A DNA stretch of 64,000 nt from Liolophura sinensis (GCF_032854445.1 NC_088306.1:27869764-27933763); one strand, 5' to 3'; counted from the stretch's first letter, positions 11,926 through 23,649 are shown. Notes: generated from the letters alone by a model not told the origin. Program-made: numbers and translations.

Positions 11926-12082
11926 TCTGAATGGTGTTTTACGCCGTACTCAAGAATATTTCACTTATGTAAAGGAGGAAGGGAGGAAACAGGTGAAAGC
12001 CTGGTGGAAACCCACTATAACCCGCAAGTTGCTGACACACCTTCTCACGTACGGCCGGAAAGGAGGCCAGCACGAGCATGAG
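11926..12082 (-). mobile_element. SINE family A, truncated, minus strand
   Basis: The tail block ggtgttttacgccgtactca is followed by a gapped body and then ctcacgtacggcc and gaggccagcacgagc. The tRNA-like head is missing. The 29-bp array begins about 80 bases beyond it. Confidence 0.78.
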
Positions 12083-12159
12083 TACCCTGTCATTTCTGCG
12101 TTTGTTGCTTACAGACTAGTGGATGATGTTACAGGCTTGGACCCGGTGGTTCGTCAACT

Positions 12160-13510
12160 ACGCCTTTAAATCTGGCGGTTCGTCAATTACGACTTTAAGT
12201 CTGGTGGTTCGTCAGCTACGAATTTAAGTCTGGTAGCTCGTCAACTATGGCTTTAAATCTGGTGGTTGGTCAACTATGGCTTTAGGTGTGGTGGTTGGTC
12301 AACTCTGGCTTTAAGTGTGGTGGTTCGTCAACTATGGCTTTAAGTGTGGTGGTTCGTCAACTATGGCTTTAAATTTGGTGGTGCGTCAAATTCAGCTTTA
12401 AGTGTGGTGGTTGGTCAACTATGGCTTTAAGTGTGGTGGTTGGCCAACTATGGCTTTAAGTGTTGTGGTTGGTCAACTATGGCTTTAAGTGTTGTGGTTG
12501 GTTAACTATGGCTTTAAGTCTGGTGGTCCGTCATCTATGGCTTTAAGTCTGGTGGTTGGTCAACTATGGCTTTAATTCTGGTGGCTGGTCAACTGTGACT
12601 TTAAGTGTGGTGGTTCGTCAACTATGGGTTTAAGTGTGGTGGTCCGTCAACTATGGCTTTAATTCTCGTGGTTCGTCAGCTACGAATTTAAGTCTGGTAG
12701 CTCGTCAACTATGGCTTTAAGTGTGGTGGTTCGTCAACTATGGCTTTAAGTGTGGTGGATCGTCGACTATGGCTTTAAGTGTGGTGGTCCGTCAACTATG
12801 GATTTAATTCTGGTGGTTGGTCAACTATGGCTTTAAGTGTGGTGGCTGGTCAACAGTCACTTTAAGTCTGGTGGTTGGTCAACTATTGCTTTAAGTGTGG
12901 TGGTTGGTCAACTATGGCTTTAAGTCTTCTGGTCCGTCAACTACGACTTTGAGTCTGGTGGTTCGTCCTCTACGGCTTTAAGTCTGGTGGTTGGTCAACT
13001 ATGGCTTTAATTCTGGTGGCTGGTCAACTGTGACTTTAAGTGTGGTGGTTCGTCAACTATGGCTTTAAGTGTGGTGGTCCGTCAACTATGGATTTAATTC
13101 TGGTGGTTGGTCAACTCTGGCTTTAAGTGTGGTGGCTGGTCAACAGTGACTTTAAGTCTGGTGGTTGGTCAACTATGGCTTTAATTGTGGTGGTTCGTCA
13201 ACTATGGCTTTAAGTCTTCTGGTCCGTCAACTACGACTTTGAGTCTGGTGGTTCGTCAACTATGGCTTTAAGTGTGGTGGCTGGTCAACAGTGACTTTAA
13301 GTCTGGTGGTTGGTCAACTATGGCTTTAAGTGTGGTGGTTGGTCAACTATGGCTTTAAGTCTTCTGGTCCGTCAACTACGACTTTGAGTCTGGTGGTCCG
13401 TCAACTAAGACTTTAAGTCTGGTGGTTGGTCAACTATGGCTTTAATTGTGGTGCTTCGTCCTCTACGACTTTAGGCCTTCAACTAAGGCTTTAAGTCTGA
13501 TGCTTCGTTC
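12160..13510 (+). repeat. Minisatellite array, 29-bp unit, ~45 copies
   Basis: The core unit has a ggtggttggtcaactatgg part followed by a ctttaagtgt part. Variants alternate cgtc/ggtc/cgtca and tatggcttt/tacgacttt/cagtgacttt. Some multi-unit blocks recur (for example the block around gtcttctggtccgtcaac near 12925, 13212 and 13360), which shows higher-order duplication. The unit is not a multiple of three, so coding is unlikely. Confidence 0.93.
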
Positions 13511-14740
13511 TTAAGCACATGACAGCTGAGAAAGGCATTCAGGTGTTGTTTAATAAAAGTTCATAATGTGTAGTGCATATTTCCAGTGAACACAAATAAT
13601 CCAGTAAAACTGACTATGTTTATATTAAGTGTACAAATCCGGAAAACATGTGAACGTTTTTACTTTTATAAACATATTTACTATATTTACTAAGTTTACT
13701 ATAGTAAACATTTTTACATGTATATCACCTTTTCACACTCAATATAAACACAGTCATGTTTACTGGACTGTTTGTATTTTTGAAAATATCCACCACAATA
13801 CTGTGTAAAAATCTGATATGTTTACTACAATAAACACAGCTCTTTACTTACTAATCAAAATCTTTGATGAATTAACATCAGGTCGCATTTCTAAGCATTA
13901 GGAGATATGTGTATAAAAACGACAAACGTATTTTTACCGTGTAACCAAGGCCCCGTGCACCAACTCTGAGAGCTGGGGAAAACGTTACCTATTTGCCACG
14001 TATAGGGTGTGAACACGCAAGCGCTCTTTTGTCCGTCGATATGCTGAGTTTGCTATTCTAAGAAGATTAATTCGCCAACATGAAAACGTATTATTTAAAC
14101 GAGGACAAAAGAGAATTATGTCTATATTGTCTTTTATTGTGCACAAACCCACATATTTTCTTTTCATATTTATGTTGTTTGAAGTCGTGTCGTTTGTGGT
14201 TAAAAAGCCATGACATGTACATTTTGTGGTTTACAGTCATTGCGTGATAGTCCCTGGCTACAGGCTTGACACAAACACTACACAGCGAGGAGTAATATAC
14301 CATTTATCTGTACACATGCAAGACATCTTTTTGAATCGCTGTCCTAGCAATTCTATCCGGTTATCAGGTAAATGACGAAGGATGTTTAATTTCAAAAGGC
14401 CAATCAAATAAATACATGAATATTAACTCATGAATATAGAATGATTGATTGCTTGCAAGCTGTTTAAAGCTCCACATTGAAGGATATGTATGATACTGGT
14501 CAGTTTTATGAGCGAAAGAAAGAAAAGTGCGTTTGTCTAACTCGCATACGGTATGCGTTCTGTAGGGCAGGCTTCCAAGTTTCAGTCTAGGTATAATGTT
14601 TTAGATAATGAGGTGTGGCGGTGGGGGGAGGGGGGGAATGCACACTAGCCTGAAGTGTTGAAAGGTTCCGGCTGACTGACCCTTGGATAAGCTGTTTGTC
14701 ACTGATGGGGAAAATTTCATCGGTCAAACCCTATCAGCAA
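13511..14740. other. Intergenic, AT-rich, with short palindromic ttta/taaa clusters
   Basis: Between about 13660 and 13840 the words tttactatag, agtaaaca and gtttact recur in both orientations. A purine run with two long G tracts sits at 14620-14637. No gene is supported. Confidence 0.4.
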
Positions 14741-14744
14741 TTTC

Positions 14745-14863
14745 TTCCAGCAACCCGCGGATGGTCGTGGGTTTTCCCCCAAAACCTCTAAACGGTTTCC
14801 ACCCACCGTAATGCTGACCACCGTCGTACAAGGGAAATATTCTTGAAATCAAATAAATAAATA
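14745..14863 (+). mobile_element. SINE family A, 5'-truncated
   Basis: It starts inside the body (ccagcaacccgcggatggtc), continues through ccaccgtaatgctgaccacc and gaaatattcttga, and ends in an aaataaata tail. The tRNA-like head is absent. Confidence 0.82.
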
Positions 14864-14928
14864 TGCCTACAACATATGGTTATTCACCTGGTTATTAATT
14901 TGTACCTGTTTTTCGACTTGGAAACGAT

Positions 14929-15037
14929 GCTTGAGTGCATGTAAGGTTTAATGTTTTACAAAGACATATACACATAAATTGCTTGAGTGCATGTAAGGTT
15001 TAACGTTTTACAAAGACATGTACACATAAATTGCTTG
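14929..15037 (+). repeat. Two-copy 52-bp tandem duplication
   Basis: The unit from gcttgagtgcatgtaaggtt to a cacataaatt end starts at 14929 and again at 14981, with only a few differences. The gcttga start of a third unit follows and stops. Confidence 0.85.
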
Positions 15038-17310
15038 AAATGGGTTACAATGCTTTAACATAGGGACACTATTTGTTCATCCTGCCTGTGACCCGGATGT
15101 GCCATGCGCACTGAAAACCGCTATTTAGCTTATTGACCATTGCGTGAACACTATGAATTGTGGATATACATAACGAAGCGTATACATCAGAATTTATAAC
15201 GAAGTCCCCACCCACCAGGTGCTATACAGATGCATCGACGCTTTCTTCATACATTTCTCCATGGATTTTTCACAATGACATCAGGCAAACGCTTCTGTTT
15301 CTAAAAAGGGCATACAGATATCTCGTGACTCAATGCAGTGTATTTTATATGCTGAGTCTTTGTGCCATCTATGACCAGTGTCCATCACTCACATACTTGA
15401 GTCAATCGTATCGGGGTTTGCTATGTCGTGACTCCGAATACTGTTTGCTCATATATCTTTAACGCTTTCCAGTGTTCGCAGAGAAACAGCGGTATAATTT
15501 TAACACGATTCTGCCATTGGACGGGTAAATAATTGACAAGGTTTAGTGCAAGGTTTGAATGAAGTTTAGAACATGTGATAAATTATGACTGCATGTTTAG
15601 TGATCTTTATACTGAAGGCATTTAGTGATTCGCTGTGTAAGGGCGCGGTCAGTATAGATGCCTTGGTTGATAAGCCCAGTATATATGTCGGTGGGCATAT
15701 GTTTCCTGATGTAATTCGATTTGGTCGACGCTGTTTTTATCCCAATAGCGACCAAGAGAGAATATCTCAGGGAACAAAAGTGATCCATAACAGTCAAATG
15801 TATGGTACGCAATAATTTCGTTACTAACACACCGATCTTATATCGGCTGTTAAATGTGCCGTCCGGATCACCTCTGCGAATACTGCCTTACTTATAGCAT
15901 GACAACTGATGGTATTTTCAGACAATATTTGTATATATGGCCACAGTAGAGGCTCGCATTTAAGCGGCTCAATCCGCTAATATCTCGCACCTTCGCATAA
16001 CGGGAAAGCGTGGCGTATTGTACGGTGGTCCGTTAGAGCCATTCGAAGTTTTTTTTACATTTTCTACTGATTTACCGTGGTTCGAGGTCTTCTAATGAAA
16101 GCTTATTACAAAGAACAAACAATTTAAAGTATATGGAAAAGGAAATTAACGCAAACACAATTCAACTGTAACCTTTGAAAAACGGTGAAAAAAGCGGAGA
16201 AAAGGTCATCTTCGCCAGCCAAGCGATATAGATCTGATACTCTATCTACATCATGCCTTGGCTCGAGAAAATGAGAAAAGGTTTACACCGCTGAGAAAAG
16301 GTTTCCACCGCGGAGAAAATATTTTTCGCTGTGTTCCAAGTTTTTAGTTGAATTTATCAATTTTGTGAGGTTTTTTTGTTTCTGCGCTGATATCCTTTTA
16401 CATATATTTCAAATGTTTTATTCATAATGGTATATTTTATTCCAAAGTCTTCTGAATTATTAAAGTTATCAGAAAATGCTAAAAATTTCCTGTGGCCCTA
16501 ACGAGCCACCATAGTATTGTTTGCAAGGCTCTTTAAACTTAAACTGTTGACGTAGGTGAAACATTGTTAAAGCCAGCGTTAAGCGAGGATGAAATAAATG
16601 AGCACCTTATTTGTAAATAACTCTTGCATGATTGATGTTATTGTGCAAATCGTGTTACCATTATACATCCGTATTTTGTGTTCATTATTTCAAATTATTT
16701 CCAAACATTTGAAAATTATTTTTAAAACTATCTGAAGGGGAATTAAACTGTAAAAATAAAGTACGCATCAGTAGAAAACTATTAAAAACCATATACGAAA
16801 ATAGTGTTACTTATTTTCTGTTTTTTTTTAGATTTTAAACCCGAATTAAATACAGCGAAATGAGTGTGTGATCTTTATGGATATCCCAAGTTACGTCACA
16901 CATTTTTTGCACCTTTAAGTTCAAATTTGATTAAAACTGTTGTAAACATTGCTCATGTAATGTGAGTCTGTGCGCGAAAAAAATGAACTTGGCACTAAAT
17001 AGCTGTATGAAGTCCAGCTCCATTAGAGACATAAATCATTATATATGGCCTATAACCACGTAACAGTCTAAACGGTTCCCCGTATTCATATTTGTCATAG
17101 TGTTCTCTTGTTTTTTTGGAACGCATCACTCTGTCCAGTGCCCACGTAGTATAATCTTAAACAGATTAAACAGTAAATATATATATACAGTTACAGATCT
17201 GGGTCATATAAAGCTGTTTAGCTAGCTATAAATCGAAAACAATCAGGTGCAACTAACATGAGAGTAGAGATCAAACCATTTAGGAGATCCACGACGTAAA
17301 TGGCGAAGCA
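15038..17310. other. Intergenic, no supported gene
   Basis: A 100-codon open frame at 15160-15462 begins with GTG, not ATG, and has no recognisable features. Two frames near 15.6-15.8 kb overlap on opposite strands. I see no SINE or tandem array in this interval. Confidence 0.4.
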
Positions 17311-17329
17311 AGTTTTATAACGCCTTCAC

Positions 17330-18112
17330 ATGGTGTGTTGTATATCTGCAAGTCGTATGGAAATAAGACAAACCGCATTTTGTATTCATCTGGCATCATT
17401 GGACAAATCGCACTGTGTGCCCACGGCGTATGAAGTAGAGAGTTTTCTTGTTTCATTTACCTGGTGCAACGCTACAAATCGCATCGCGTGCACAGGGCTT
17501 ATGAAGTACATAGACCTTTTCTTGTTTCAATCGTCTGGTACAATACGACAAATCGCATCGCGTGCACAGGGCTTATGAAGTACATAGACCTTTTCTTGTT
17601 TCAATCGTCTGGTACAATACGACAAATTGCACCGTGTGCACAGAGCTTATAGAGTACATAGAGCTTTCCCTCTTTCAATCACCTGGTACAATACGACAAA
17701 TCGCTTCGTGTGCCCACGGAGTATGATGTACATAGAGCTTTTCTTGTTTTAATCATCTGGTACAATACGATAGATCGCACCGTGTGCACAGGACTGATGA
17801 AGTATATAGCTTTTCCTGTTTCAATCATCTTGTACAATACGACAAATCCCACCGTGTGCAGAGGGCTTATGACGTACATACAGCTTTTCCTCTTTCAATT
17901 AACTGGTACAATAGCAGCAAATCACACCATGTGTACACGACGTATGGAGTACACAGAGCCGTTTCAGTCAGCTGGTATAATACGGACAATTTGCGCCGTG
18001 TGCACAAGGCTGAGAAAGTATAGAGCTTTTCCTGTTTCAATCATCTGGTACAAAACGACAAATCACACACAGATGTATCGAGTACATAGAGCTTTCCCTG
18101 TTTCAGTTACCT
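17330..18112 (+). repeat. Tandem array, ~74-bp unit, ~10 copies
   Basis: Each unit has an agtacatagagcttttc-like block, tttcaatc(a/g)tctggtacaa, tacgacaaatcgca and cgtgtgcacag. The anchor gggcttatgaag lies at 17495 and 17569, a 74-base spacing. Units are noticeably diverged and shorten toward the right. Open frames over it (for example 17710-18114) follow the repeat and shift register, so I do not call a gene. Confidence 0.9.
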
Positions 18113-18485
18113 GATACATTGAAGTAAAAGAAAGCTAAAGTATGAAATAAGGACAACTGAAACTATGCGTAAATAGACTTTCATTTATTCTCTCAGAAGA
18201 AAGGAATTTTTGAGAACATTATTTCAGTAATGTTTTATTAATGGGTAAAAAGAGTTATTCCATCCTTCAGTGTCGTGATTAGAGTTGGAAAAACCTCCTG
18301 TAACGTCAGAGTTCCTGAACCTCGATAGTATTGTCAATAAACCCCACCTTAGACTTCAAATGTTTGAAAGACTTTAACTCTTTTCACAAAAATCTAAATA
18401 AAACAAATGAAAGCATATTTATGCATAGTTTTAAACGGCCTATTTAGTGATGCCTATTTCGATTTTAGAGGACTTTTCCTTTAAA
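18105..18485 (+). repeat. Dispersed repeat family F, copy 1, abutting the 74-bp array
   Basis: About 370 bases with clear, same-orientation similarity to 53310-53645. Shared blocks in order: aaagctaaa, tatgaaataag, atttttgagaacatt, a cagtgtcgt(g)att(a)gagtt segment, ccaccttaga, ttcaaatgtttgaa, then caaaaatctaa and gcatatttatgcat, then ctatttagtgatgccta. No coding frame. Confidence 0.75.
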
Positions 18486-18783
18486 TGTGTTTCGAGTGTA
18501 TTCAGCTTGCTTTCGTAGAACGTTCTTACAGACACACCGGACAAACAAAAGGATACCATCGATCGAGATCTTTTTTCCGTTAAAACGAATTATTTTGTTT
18601 ATAAACACATTTCTGTTACGCTCGTCCTGGTGTTTATTCATACCAGAGACTATATGTTTGGTGATTAAAAAAATTGTTCACCACATCACTGTGGTCTCGT
18701 CAGATTTAGTACACTATCATAGGAAAACAATACAAATGGACCGAGGCTGAAGGGTTATTCATGCATCACAACACTTGAAATGA

Positions 18784-18892
18784 AGCGGGGACCTTCGTGA
18801 CTTAATGATTGGCGTGGCATCGTGGCACAATGACTCAGGAGCCTCCCACTAGTGCTATCACTGTGAATTCAAGTCGGGTTCATGCTGGTATG
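18784..18892 (+). mobile_element. SINE family A head fragment
   Basis: A degraded head (ggggaccttcgtgactta) is followed by acaatgactcaggagcctcc, gaattcaagtcgggttcatg and ctgg. The 3' body and tail are lost. Confidence 0.65.
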
Positions 18893-19007
18893 TGAGAATA
18901 TGTCTTAAACGACCATGAATTTTCAGGGGAGACAAAATGTATCTAATCAAACTTCGGTGAAGCTAAAAGGTAGCCTGAGTTAAGTCCCTTGATGATTGAC
19001 ATGTTGT

Positions 19008-19438
19008 TTTGAGTGAGTGAGTGCTTGGGGTTTAACGTCGTACTTAACAATTTTCCAGTCATACGACGGCGAAGGAATCCTTAGAGTGCATGTACGTTTA
19101 ATGTGCCTCTGTGTTGCATGACGGATTTCCAAGCTCTTTTATCTAGTGCTGCTTCACTGAGGCCTTACCGAAGGCAAGTAAGCGGTCGTGCCCGAGCCAT
19201 TATACTGATACGGGCTGAACGCCAAGCGAGAGAGCTACAACTTCCTCTTTTACGGTCTTAGGTGTGACTCGACCCAGGATTGACCCTGGAACTACCGCTC
19301 GTTGTGGATATATCCCCTTTTCCTGGTCTCTGACCAGCTTTCAACGAACACCATTCAACTTCACATCAACACAAAGACAGACGTATATATGATGGGCGCA
19401 AATTTCACCCAACAATTTTCAGAATTTCAATACCGGTA
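19008..19438 (-). mobile_element. SINE family B, minus strand, composite form
   Basis: It reads gagtgagtgcttggggttta at the tail end, then the body blocks in reverse (ggaatccttagagtgcatgt, cttttatctagtgctgcttc, aagctacaacttcc-like) and gaccctggaactaccgctcg. Next comes the same extra segment seen in the 1.8 kb copy, in reverse (gaccagctttcaacgaacac, ttcacatcaacac, gcaaatttcacccaacaatt). The tRNA-like 5' half is not recognisable beyond it. Confidence 0.78.
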
Positions 19439-19683
19439 CAACCAGTAGTTTTTATTCCTAAACACTATGTATAGGAATTAAAGGGATATGTTTTATTATA
19501 CCGGAACATGTTTACTCCACTCCATGATTCTTCTACTTAAAAACAAACAGTCATGTTTTTGTGTTTATTAAAAATACCAACTGCATCCCTACATGAACTT
19601 TGTGTAAGCTTGCTATGATGAATACATAGTGACTAGAAGTTATGTAATACAATGTGGTGTGTGTGTGTGGGTGGGGGGGGGGG

Positions 19684-19860
19684 GGTGTTCAGTAGACTAG
19701 TGGTTTCTCTCTGAAATTCCATATCCAGTGTCTGAGAGGTCGCAGGTTCGATTCCAGCGCCAATAAGTTTGACCGCGGTTTTCAGTCTAAAAATGAATCT
19801 GCTCGCCAGGTGGATAAAATCCTTGAGCACTAAATATGTAAAGAAATAAACATAATGTAA
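19684..19860 (+). mobile_element. tRNA-derived SINE, different family (C)
   Basis: A head with A-box-like cagtagactagtgg and a perfect B-box word ggttcgattcc (19746-19756) is followed by agcgcc and an A-rich end near 19830-19860. The spacing and box order suit a tRNA-derived promoter. It lies directly after a (GT)n/G-run tract (19660-19684). The T-arm pairs imperfectly and there is no full cloverleaf, so I call a SINE head, not a tRNA gene. Confidence 0.5.
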
Positions 19861-21120
19861 AATGCAGTAAATTTTATGTTTATTGGTTGAAGAAAGCCTG
19901 GGCAGTGCATTTCGGCACTCGGCTTACTATTATACTGTATTCAGGAATGGTTGTTCTGCAGTGGCTGAGACTTGTAAAAACCTCCTTTGAAATGGCTGTA
20001 CATGTAGGCGGTTTTATAAGGTTTTACATTCAGAGTTAATGTAATGGAGATTTCATAGGACGGCGAAGCGCTAATGTAGGCATTTAAACATTTGAAGGCC
20101 TGAATAAGTTTCTAGACACAACTATACATAGGCATGTAGCGTGGTGGTATTGCCCACGTTTGTTTGCTTATCTCTGGATGGCAGTGTTAAATTCTGTCGT
20201 AATGGACGACCTGGCTAGCAGGCCCATTAACCACGAGAGAGTCCCAACACAATGTGTGCACAAACTGGACAACACAGAAATCTTAACCTGACGGACAATC
20301 GGACATTGAAATCCTCAGAACACTGCAAACAGATAGTTACCCACACCTTTATCAAGAACGAGACGGACCATAAACGATGAACAAAAGCTTAACCCGCGTT
20401 AAAGGTGAAAACAGCACTTCAAGTCAGATATTTCTTGGAGACGTTCGTTTGCGGCTAAGCCCCGTTGCTATGAACGTGGCACGTGGGTCATTCTGATCAC
20501 GTTAACTTATACAGGTAATGTAAATAGCTAAGTTACTACACAGCATTGATTCTTCAAAGCAGAATATCTGAAAGGTGCACAAGTTGTACCTGCTTTGTCG
20601 TGACCTCGCAACTTTGCTAATGGATGATTTCGTTACCGGTGAGAAATCGAACGTTTAGCATTGATCTTTATCGATATTTGAAAATGTGCGTGTAGAAACT
20701 GTCAAACATGTACTTGAGTGTGTATGATCCGAAGTCGCACATAGGAAGCCGCGGTGGACGTGGCAAGAAGGGCCGATAATATACACTGGAGGTAAGTGGC
20801 GAATATTTACAAGTGTACACTCTGCTATGTAATACTGCTTTCAGGAAGCAAATAAGAACAACTCAGATTAATGGCTCTTATACTGCATATCCGATATTTG
20901 AAGTACAATTTTACAGAAATTTAAATATTGTGAAGCTGTGTACAAAATGTGATGAATTCACTGACGCAGTATTGAAATTTACTTTAAAAATGTTCATGTT
21001 GGAATGATATATATTATAATATTATAACTAATATACATCTGAACTTACATGTTTGTCTTCATCTGCAAAGTGCAGCTGTAGGAATACTAAAAAGTTTGCT
21101 TTCAAAATTTCGTTAACACT
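19861..21120. other. Intergenic, no supported gene
   Basis: No SINE or tandem array seen. A donor-like ggaggtaagt lies at 20788-20797 with no accompanying coding frame, so I do not call an exon. Confidence 0.4.
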
Positions 21121-21133
21121 AATACATCGTGTG

Positions 21134-21295
21134 CTGGCTTCCTCTCCCGCCCTACGTGGGAAGGTCTGCCAGCAACCTGCGGATGGCCGTGGGTTTCCGC
21201 CGGGCTGTGCCCGGTTTCCACCCACCATAATGCTGGACGCCGTTGTATAAGTGAAATATTCTTGAGGACGGCGTAAAACACCAATCAAATAAATA
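21134..21295 (+). mobile_element. SINE family A, 5'-truncated, with 13-bp target-site duplication
   Basis: The element runs from ctggcttcctctcccgccct through the body to a tail of cgtaaaacaccaatcaaata type. The 13-base word aatacatcgtgtg lies at 21121-21133 and again at 21296-21308, directly flanking it. Despite 5' truncation the ends are clean, so this looks like a fairly young insertion. Confidence 0.9.
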
Positions 21296-21374
21296 AATAC
21301 ATCGTGTGAAGGAATCAATTAGTAATTTTCATGTAAAAGTGACTTGCAGATTGTCTAGCAAAGGTTTGTAGTTC

Positions 21375-21472
21375 ACCCAGGTCACTTCTGTTTTCTCCAC
21401 CCATGGCCTAACCACCGTCGTATATAAAGGGACGATTCTTCAGTGCAACATAAAACACCATTAAAATAAAAT
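21375..21472 (+). mobile_element. SINE family A tail, heavily diverged
   Basis: Recognisable blocks are ctccacccatggc, ccaccgtcgtatataaa and aacataaaacaccatta. Too diverged to define ends. Confidence 0.5.
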
Positions 21473-21814
21473 GACTCCTGGGTTAATTTTCCTGTGTTAA
21501 TGTCTATGCGTCTGAACTGCATTCGGACTGAAAACCACAAAACTAATTTTGACATAATTTAAACATGATTTAAACACCTGTATTGCTTTATAGCAAATAT
21601 AACACACTGACCTTTTATAATTGTTAATTGTTGAAAATAAAGTCGTCTTAACTTTATATAATAATATTAAAGACAGGAATTTGTTTCACTGAATTCATGA
21701 CTGCAAGAAAGAGCAAAGTCCGAATGGCTTTCGAAGGGAAACAAAAATAGGTACATATAACAATTCCCACTATTTTTTTAATATCTGCATATTTCAGACA
21801 TTACGACTGGGTGC

Positions 21815-22000
21815 CACTGGATGCCATTACCACTGGATGCCGTGGTTGACCATACCTATGGATACTGGATACCACTGGATGCCGTAGTTGACCATACCTA
21901 TGGATACTATACCACTGGATGCCGTAGTTGACCATACCTATGGATACTATACCACTGGATGCCGTAGTTGACCATACCTATGGATACTATACCACTGGAT
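21815..22000 (+). repeat. 40-bp tandem repeat, ~4-5 copies
   Basis: The unit, tggatactataccactgg followed by atgccgtagttgaccatacc and ta, repeats exactly at 40-base spacing from about 21890 to 21990. Diverged units lie on the left (from 21815) and drifted ones on the right. Confidence 0.92.
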
Positions 22001-22388
22001 AGCGTAATATTTGATGTCTTATCTACATACTGAATACCCTTAGATGGTGTAACATTTGACACCGTAACCGGACACTATAAAATTGGATGTTGTAATCGTT
22101 GATGGTCTGCATTTTGCTGCAGTATCACTAGAAACTGGACAATTGAATGTCGCACAAATGGCCACCGTATGCCACATACTTTGATATTTCTAATCAGTGT
22201 AATTGCTGTATGGAAATTAATAAGAATTCACAATCCTTATAGCTACAAGCCAGATATTGGATGTAAGGCTGCTTTCTGGTTGGAAAAGATAAAATTCTGA
22301 TCTATTTTTTTAAAAGCTACGCTTTCCAACTAACCGAGGTTCAATGTGAAATGACGGTTCACAAGTTTAAGCAGTAGTTACGCGCACA

Positions 22389-23165
22389 ATGGCCGAGAAA
22401 GAAGAAGAGGCCTTTGTCGAAACCGAGGGAAGTGCAAACGGTAACAAACAGATTGTGTTGCAAGATAATGCTTTAAATGATGGAAATTTGGGAAATAAGG
22501 AAGATCCTAAGCAAGAAAAAAATGGGGATAATTCTAGTGGCAATCCAGAGGAGACTACCGCTAAATGTAACTCCACACTAGAGAACTTCCCTACAACTAC
22601 AGATAACGGATTCATTGCCGAGCACAGTGACGGTGATCTACCCCAGAGTGATTCAGACGGAGACGCGAATTACAGCTCATCGTACAGGTCTGATAACGAC
22701 AGCCAAGCGCCATCTTCCCGGCGAGAAAGCTTGATATCAACAACCGACTCTAAAGATGATACATCTGAGAGCACAGCCGACGTGTCTTCAAGCAGGGAGA
22801 GTTTCATTAAACTCAACAGGGAACTGTCTATGATATCCATGATTGGCTATCCTAACGAAGAGGAAGAATCTCGACGACTCGAGGCTTTGCGCTCCGCCAT
22901 CACACTCCAAGCTGAGGCCGCGGACCTCAGAAGGTTGGAATTCAAACGCCGACAGGAGGCGCTGCTCAACCGGAAAAACAAACTTTCTGAAAAACAGTAC
23001 AAAAATCGAAACTTACCTTTCCCTAACTCAGGCAGAACAAGTCTTGGTGCTACACTGCGAGTAGAATATACAACTCCTAATTCCGGAAGTTTAAAAAATG
23101 TTCACTTTAACTCAGAAATACATCCTCAGGCATTGCAGTCGAAAAGGAAAACGACAACGTTTTGA
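22389..23165 (+). CDS. Hypothetical acidic, Ser-rich protein with a charged helix (258 aa, intronless)
   Basis: I do not recognise the family. The frame runs from ATG to TGA without interruption. The start is well placed: gcacaATGGCC has A at -3 relative to ATG and G at +4. Residues 1-135 are acidic and low in hydrophobics (many Asp, Glu, Ser, Asn), so probably disordered. Residues 111-114 are RRES, which fits a basophilic kinase site. Residues 155-204 are rich in Glu, Arg, Lys, Leu and Ala without Pro and should form a long helix or coiled coil. The C-terminus (205-258) is basic and ends KRKTTTF. There is no signal peptide, transmembrane segment or Cys cluster (one Cys). Codon use is mixed and unlike the flanking AT-rich DNA. 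A role as a cytoplasmic or nuclear scaffold is only a guess. An unseen 5' non-coding exon is possible. Confidence 0.75.
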   Translation: MAEKEEEAFVETEGSANGNKQIVLQDNALNDGNLGNKEDPKQEKNGDNSSGNPEETTAKCNSTLENFPTTTDNGFIAEHSDGDLPQSDSDGDANYSSSYRSDNDSQAPSSRRESLISTTDSKDDTSESTADVSSSRESFIKLNRELSMISMIGYPNEEEESRRLEALRSAITLQAEAADLRRLEFKRRQEALLNRKNKLSEKQYKNRNLPFPNSGRTSLGATLRVEYTTPNSGSLKNVHFNSEIHPQALQSKRKTTTF

Positions 23166-23642
23166 TGAGTCTCGTTGACACGGTATGAAACATGGGTCAT
23201 TGATTTCGACCAAGGGACAAAATGAAATTATTATGAAAGCATAATTTTTATGTAAATGAAAAGAGGCCAATTGTTAATTTTAACGTGATATCTGGCCTAG
23301 GTACTAACTCTTTCATAAGTCATCGCTATATAACATGTCATATCATACATTCTACATACAGATTGGATACGTCGTGGTTGAGTAATACTGCGTCCTACCT
23401 CAGTCAAACGACAGTAAAACACAGTATCCTAAATTTGTTTAGTGTATGGAAATATGGATTTCAGTGTTCTTCCAGTGTGCCACTATAAAAACCAAAGATA
23501 TATCTTTCATTTCGGACATCATCAATTACCAAATCTTGACGATTCATATAAATCATAATGTCGTCTTTAGTGTGTTTTATTTCAGTTGTTTATAATGATG
23601 GCTGCCTAGATGAAGATGAACACATTTATAACGTAATTGTAT

Positions 23643-23648
23643 ATTAAA
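23643..23648 (+). terminator. Possible polyadenylation signal of the 258-aa gene
   Basis: ATTAAA, the commonest variant signal, lies 478 bases after the stop codon. I found no AATAAA nearer. Weak evidence. Confidence 0.25.
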
Positions 23649-23649
23649 T

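Noticed and set aside
15160-15462. 100-codon frame as a gene
   Set aside because: No ATG at its start, no recognisable motif, and no upstream splice signal that would make it an exon.
17710-18114. 134-codon frame with repeated motifs
   Set aside because: Follows a 74-bp tandem array, a length not divisible by three, so the repeated peptide changes register and has no steady unit.
19746-19765. A tRNA gene at the perfect B-box near 19.75 kb
   Set aside because: No complete cloverleaf: the acceptor arm does not pair and the T-stem has a mismatch. An A-rich end follows, as in a SINE.
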